From an uncultured Spirochaetaceae bacterium (GTDB lineage: Bacteria; Spirochaetota; Spirochaetia; Sphaerochaetales; Sphaerochaetaceae), in assembly GCA_944389075.1 (NCBI GenBank), contig CALXLA010000035.1:1-56354 (forward strand): a stretch of 56,354 nucleotides of DNA. The letters run 5' to 3'. Within the stretch, counting starts at the first letter, position 1; each line of letters opens with the position of its first letter. A program made the translations under genes and the position numbers. This document shows positions 52,684 to 56,354 of the stretch, one piece after another. Below the pieces are notes generated by a model. That model ran no database searches. It saw only the letters and a list, made by a program, of their open reading frames with translations, and was not told the origin of the DNA.

Positions 52684-54226
52684 TGAAGAGGCCGTAAGGA
52701 CATCGATAAAGAACCTGACTCCATGGGCAGAGTACGGATTCGAAGTGATGGCAGAAGCATCAAATGGACAGGAAGCTCTTGAAATCGTCTATGAAACGAT
52801 GCCTGATGTGATCATCACTGATATAAAAATGCCATATATGGATGGCATAAAGTTCATCTCGCGTGTCAGGGAGGAGCTGTCGGAGACTGTCAATGTAATA
52901 TTCCTCTCGGGCTATGATGAGTTCACTTACGCACAGACTGCCCTCCAGCTCAATGCCGCGGAATATGTGCTGAAACCAGTAAGCGTGAAGACGATGAGTG
53001 ATCTTCTCAGACGCATGAAGGAGCGTCTCGACAAGGATCTCGCGCTTGTATCGGATATGGAGCGTCTCGAAGCTTCCTACAGAGAGGCTTTTGAGCTGTA
53101 TAAGGAAAAGTTCCTGATATCACTGATCTCGCCTGCAAAGGCGCAGGACGAGGAATTCCTTGAATCGAAAGCTGAAGAATACAAGCTCCCGATATCCGGG
53201 AAGATGTTTGCAGCTGCCGTTGTGGACATTCCTGCTGATTCGCTTTCGCTTGAAGCAATGCGCAACATAATAACCGAAGAAGAAAGACCGCTGTCATTCA
53301 TCTATGAAAACCAGCTGATCATGATATTCTCATCAGAGATGAATAAAGACTTCACTCAGCTTTTCATCAAGCAGATCAGCCGTGAGATGCAGCTTCTCCA
53401 GGATAAGATAGTTCATTACTTCTCAAAACCATTCAATATGGGAATCGGCGAAGTCGTCTATCATATCAAGCTTGTCCATGAATCATTCAGAAGCGCCATG
53501 GAGGCTCTCAACTACTCGGAAATCTATCCTGAGCAGCATATCATCTCGATAAGCGACGTCGAACGTGTCGAACGCACTTATGAGAAGACATTGGGAGAAA
53601 GACGTTCTGATCTCGTGATGGCTATCAAATTCGGCACCGATGATGATGTCGGGATAAAGACAGGTGCATTCTTCAGGAATCTGACAGATCCTGCCGATGT
53701 CCAGCAGGTCATGCTTGCGTTCATAACCACAATCTCTGAGATCTGCATAGCATATGGGGCGAATATAGCATCACTGCTTGAAGGCGAGGATCTCTTCATG
53801 CTCCTTTCAAAGGCAAATACCGCCGCCAGGGCAAATGAGCTCGCTCTCCGTATTGCTCTTGCCGCAAGGAAGATGACTGCGGGAATAAGGGAGAACTCCC
53901 ACATACAGTTCATAGAGAAGGCGAAGAGCATAATAAAGGAACGCTATTCGGATCCGAATCTCAGACTCGACCATGTAGCTGATGAGATAGCAGTCTCCCC
54001 TGCTTACTTCTCCACTACATTCAAGAAAGAAACCGGCATCTCATTCGTGCAGTACATAACGAATGTCAGGATAGAGAAAGCAAAGGAGCTTCTGAAGAAT
54101 ACTGATGAGAAGACTTACGAGATCGCAGAAGAAATCGGATTCTCAGATCCGAACTATTTCTCATTCGCATTCAAGAAGAACATAGGGCTCTCTCCATCTC
54201 AGTACAGAACAAAGGCAAGAAGCTGA
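52649..54226 (+). CDS. YesN-type response regulator with AraC output domain
   Basis: A 525-aa response regulator. The receiver domain occupies residues 1-120 (ILLVDDEEAV; phospho-acceptor Asp in IITDIKMPYMDG; Lys in VLKPVS). A middle region of about 270 residues follows, and a C-terminal AraC helix-turn-helix pair (LDHVADEIAVSPAYFSTTFKKETG and YEIAEEIGFSDPNYFSFAFKK). It is the partner of the downstream kinase; such pairs usually control carbohydrate or peptide uptake. The ATG at 52649 lies inside the WYL gene; its ribosome site is weak, so coupling is likely. It overlaps the kinase start by one base (TGATG). Confidence 0.92.
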   Translation: MKTTYTILLVDDEEAVRTSIKNLTPWAEYGFEVMAEASNGQEALEIVYETMPDVIITDIKMPYMDGIKFISRVREELSETVNVIFLSGYDEFTYAQTALQLNAAEYVLKPVSVKTMSDLLRRMKERLDKDLALVSDMERLEASYREAFELYKEKFLISLISPAKAQDEEFLESKAEEYKLPISGKMFAAAVVDIPADSLSLEAMRNIITEEERPLSFIYENQLIMIFSSEMNKDFTQLFIKQISREMQLLQDKIVHYFSKPFNMGIGEVVYHIKLVHESFRSAMEALNYSEIYPEQHIISISDVERVERTYEKTLGERRSDLVMAIKFGTDDDVGIKTGAFFRNLTDPADVQQVMLAFITTISEICIAYGANIASLLEGEDLFMLLSKANTAARANELALRIALAARKMTAGIRENSHIQFIEKAKSIIKERYSDPNLRLDHVADEIAVSPAYFSTTFKKETGISFVQYITNVRIEKAKELLKNTDEKTYEIAEEIGFSDPNYFSFAFKKNIGLSPSQYRTKARS

Positions 54227-55983
54227 TGAGAAAAAGGTCGTATTCGCTCTATGCGCTGATCGAAATTGCAATCACGGCACTCATATTCGCTTTTGCATTC
54301 CTGATTGTAGTCATAATGACTGTTTTCTACACGCATACGACAAAGGAAAGCTCTGTGACTTCGATGGACAGACTAGTCGGTCAGGTAAACAGCAATGTCG
54401 GCTTCTACATCTCGGATATCATCGATGTCGCGGACTATGCAAGGAATCTCGTCAGGACATCATCAAACAATGATCTGGGATATATACAGGCATCCTTCGA
54501 GACCATAGTCGCATCAAGGGATGATCTTGTCAGAGTAGCGCTCTTCCGCACTGATGGCAGCTGCATAGTGTCCACTGATGTATGGCATGATCTTCCTGAA
54601 GATGAGATAACATCACAGCTATGGTTCTCAAGGGCAATTGCCGGTGAGGGCAATTTCTTCTTCACAGGCCCTCATACCCAGCCATATAGTACTCACGATG
54701 AGCTTGTCCTATCCTATTCGCAGCTTATAAGCTATGGTGATCTTGAGAACAGTGACAGACAGGCTGTCCTCCTCATCGATCTGAACTTCAATGCTATTGC
54801 GGATATCACGACAAATACGGTATTCGGACAGTCAGGATATATATACTTCGTAACAAATGATGGAGAGATTGTATATCACCCATATATGAATGAAATCGAG
54901 GCAGGGACATTCGAAGAGGACCTTAAGACAGTGAATGACAATGTCTGGGGCACTGTGATATCCGAATTCCATGGCAGAGAGAGAATCTCAGTAATACAGT
55001 CTGTTGCACAGACGAGATGGCGAATCGTTGGCATAGGATATGTCGATGAGCTTCTTACTGGGTTAGGGCTCTTTGCCGCAATGATAGTCATCACAGCAAT
55101 CGTGCTCATGATACTGACAATCCCTGTCGCAAACATCATAGCGAAGAAAATCGCATGGCCTCTGAAGCGTCTTGAGCAGGAAATGAAGAAGGTCGAGAAA
55201 GGCGTATTCTCCGTGAATGAGCCATATGGTGGAGCTGCTGAAATACAATCGCTTTCGGCTTCCTTCCAGATAATGGTCTCAAGGATAAAGAATCTGATGG
55301 AGGAAATCCAGAGCAATGAAGCCGCAAAGAGGAAGATGGAACTGGCTGCGCTTCAGGCAAAGATAAATCCTCACTTCCTATATAACACGCTCGACAGTGT
55401 GATATGGCTTGCAGAGAGCGGTGATAACGAAGGCGTCGTGAAGATGGTATCTGCTCTTGCGAAGCTTTTCCGCGTATCCATCGCAAAGGGAAAAGATACA
55501 ATCACACTCAAAGAGGAACTTCAGCATGTCAGATCCTATATGGATATCCAGGCAATGAGATACAAAGACAAATTCAGCTATTCGATAGAACTTCCTGAAG
55601 AGATCGAGAACGCTCCTACAATCAAGCTGATAATACAGCCGATTGTCGAGAACTCGATCTACCATGGCATAAAACCAATGATTGATGAAGGTGAGATCAA
55701 TATCACAGTCATGCAGGAAGGTCACGATATCCTTATCACAGTAAAGGATAATGGCGTAGGAATGAGAGCAGAGACTGTCGCATCTCTTCTCGACAGGAAT
55801 GCAGAGCATCATCATGACAAAGAAGGGAACGGCATCGGAATCATCAATATAGATGAGCGTCTCAAACTCACCTATGGACCTGAATATGGAGTCTCGATCT
55901 CATCAGAACCAGATATCGGCACTACAGTCATTGTCCGCATCCCGCGCCTGAGCGATATCAAGCCTGTGATTTCATCACTGTAG
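54226..55983 (+). CDS. YesM-type sensor histidine kinase
   Basis: A 585-aa membrane kinase. A first membrane helix (about 9-35), an extracellular Cache-like sensor (about 40-275), a second helix (about 280-305), HAMP, and a LytS/YesM-type kinase core follow, with the phospho-acceptor histidine in INPHFLYNTLDS (near 383) and an ATPase domain with PIVENSIYHGI and DNGVGM. The sensor probably binds a small metabolite. It is coupled to the response-regulator gene. Its stop overlaps the convergent fragment gene at the right edge by nine bases. Confidence 0.92.
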   Translation: MRKRSYSLYALIEIAITALIFAFAFLIVVIMTVFYTHTTKESSVTSMDRLVGQVNSNVGFYISDIIDVADYARNLVRTSSNNDLGYIQASFETIVASRDDLVRVALFRTDGSCIVSTDVWHDLPEDEITSQLWFSRAIAGEGNFFFTGPHTQPYSTHDELVLSYSQLISYGDLENSDRQAVLLIDLNFNAIADITTNTVFGQSGYIYFVTNDGEIVYHPYMNEIEAGTFEEDLKTVNDNVWGTVISEFHGRERISVIQSVAQTRWRIVGIGYVDELLTGLGLFAAMIVITAIVLMILTIPVANIIAKKIAWPLKRLEQEMKKVEKGVFSVNEPYGGAAEIQSLSASFQIMVSRIKNLMEEIQSNEAAKRKMELAALQAKINPHFLYNTLDSVIWLAESGDNEGVVKMVSALAKLFRVSIAKGKDTITLKEELQHVRSYMDIQAMRYKDKFSYSIELPEEIENAPTIKLIIQPIVENSIYHGIKPMIDEGEINITVMQEGHDILITVKDNGVGMRAETVASLLDRNAEHHHDKEGNGIGIINIDERLKLTYGPEYGVSISSEPDIGTTVIVRIPRLSDIKPVISSL

Positions 55984-56184
55984 ATCCGTAATGTTCTTGA
56001 ATCTGTACTTGCCTTTCCCATGTCCTGAAACAGGCTCTATAATCCCTGCATTCTTCAGTTTTGCTATAATCATCCCAGCTGCTGTCACAGACTCACCTGT
56101 CAATGAAGCTATATCTTTTCTTCCGAAAACGTATCCTGGACCGAAAACATCAATCATTTTCAGGATTTTATTTTGGCTCTTCAC
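55975..56184 (-). pseudogene. Fragment with Fic-type C-terminal winged helix
   Basis: A 69-codon frame whose product (VFGRKDIASLTGES ... GIIEPVSGHGKGKYRF) matches the C-terminal winged-helix domain of Fic-family AMP transferases. The catalytic Fic domain is missing. The only possible start is a GTG that overlaps the stop of the ISL3 transposase by a few bases, and no ribosome site is seen. It is best read as the 3' remnant of a Fic gene truncated by the insertion sequence. Confidence 0.6.
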
Positions 56185-56354
56185 GTTTTCTTAGGGGAAT
56201 TGTATTTCACTGACGGGATGGAGATGTACTGAATCAGAGTGAAGAAGTAGTCTTCATCCCGGTATCCGTACCCAATCCTCTTGGCAACCTTAATCCTGTT
56301 GTTGAAGCCTTCCAGCTTGCCTGTAGATATGGGATGAGATGCATGGGCCACAAG
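56181..56354 (-). CDS. ISL3-family transposase, C-terminal part
   Basis: The last 57 codons of a transposase; the gene continues beyond the right edge. KLEGFNNRIKVAKRIGYGYRD followed by DYFFTLIQY is the conserved end of the ISL3 (IS204/IS1001/IS1165) DDE transposase, including the catalytic Glu in LEGFNN. It ends at a TGA at 56181. The element appears to have cut the Fic-type gene on its left. Confidence 0.88.
   Translation of the reverse strand, partial: LVAHASHPISTGKLEGFNNRIKVAKRIGYGYRDEDYFFTLIQYISIPSVKYNSPKKT

Overview
The window most likely comes from a host-associated spirochaete (Treponema/Sphaerochaeta-like). This is an inference. It rests on spirochaete-type lipoproteins, a plant/TP0108-like phosphofructokinase, an acyl-ACP thioesterase beside rsmD, a signal-peptide-bearing MTA/SAH nucleosidase recalling Borrelia Bgp, and a poly-G tract in a lipoprotein promoter recalling treponemal tpr genes. 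No rRNA, tRNA or CRISPR array was seen. About 40 protein genes, a few broken genes and several regulatory elements can be supported.

Layout, left to right. 1-3713: most of a giant repeat-containing lipoprotein (its C-terminus is off the left edge). 3.9-9.2 kb: a WYL regulator, an M20 amidohydrolase, and a tatD-purine permease pair. 9.4-12.1 kb: a decayed AAA/DUF4143 ATPase, a Nudix pair, and a candidate small RNA carrying two anti-Shine-Dalgarno motifs. 12.3-17.3 kb: a MATE exporter followed by a complete ferric-iron-type ABC importer (ATPase, binding protein, fused permease).

17.6-31.3 kb is the exceptional region. It is one seven-gene minus-strand operon, visibly more AT-rich than its surroundings, with nearly every junction overlapping or within about a dozen bases. 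In transcription order it encodes an unrecognised 703-aa protein, a PAPS-reductase/DndC-like PP-loop protein (BrxP), a 1387-aa BrxC-type ATPase, a PglZ-domain protein, a BrxL AAA+ protein without the Lon protease domain, a 66-aa four-cysteine protein and a cysteine desulfurase. I read this as a type 4 BREX defence system that carries its own sulfur donor. There is no methyltransferase, so self-marking by DNA sulfur modification (phosphorothioate-like) is the natural hypothesis. An identical 18-bp inverted repeat brackets the island, which sits between the iron permease and the phosphofructokinase genes.

32-47 kb is housekeeping: phosphofructokinase with a ModE-like regulator and an aminotransferase, ligA, a three-gene xanthine-dehydrogenase-like molybdoenzyme, dnaE, yggT, recG, an HD protein and a DMT permease. 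48-56 kb holds a poly-G-controlled lipoprotein, the secreted MTA/SAH nucleosidase, rsmD with a thioesterase, slyX, a second WYL protein overlapping a YesM/YesN two-component pair, and at the right edge a Fic-type winged-helix fragment abutting an ISL3 transposase.

Recurring regulatory theme: at least four genes (3927, 37103, 37168, 46594) have no Shine-Dalgarno but a -10 box only 6-7 bases before the start codon, as expected of leaderless mRNAs. Most other genes have strong AGGAGG-type sites, which decided many of the starts given here.
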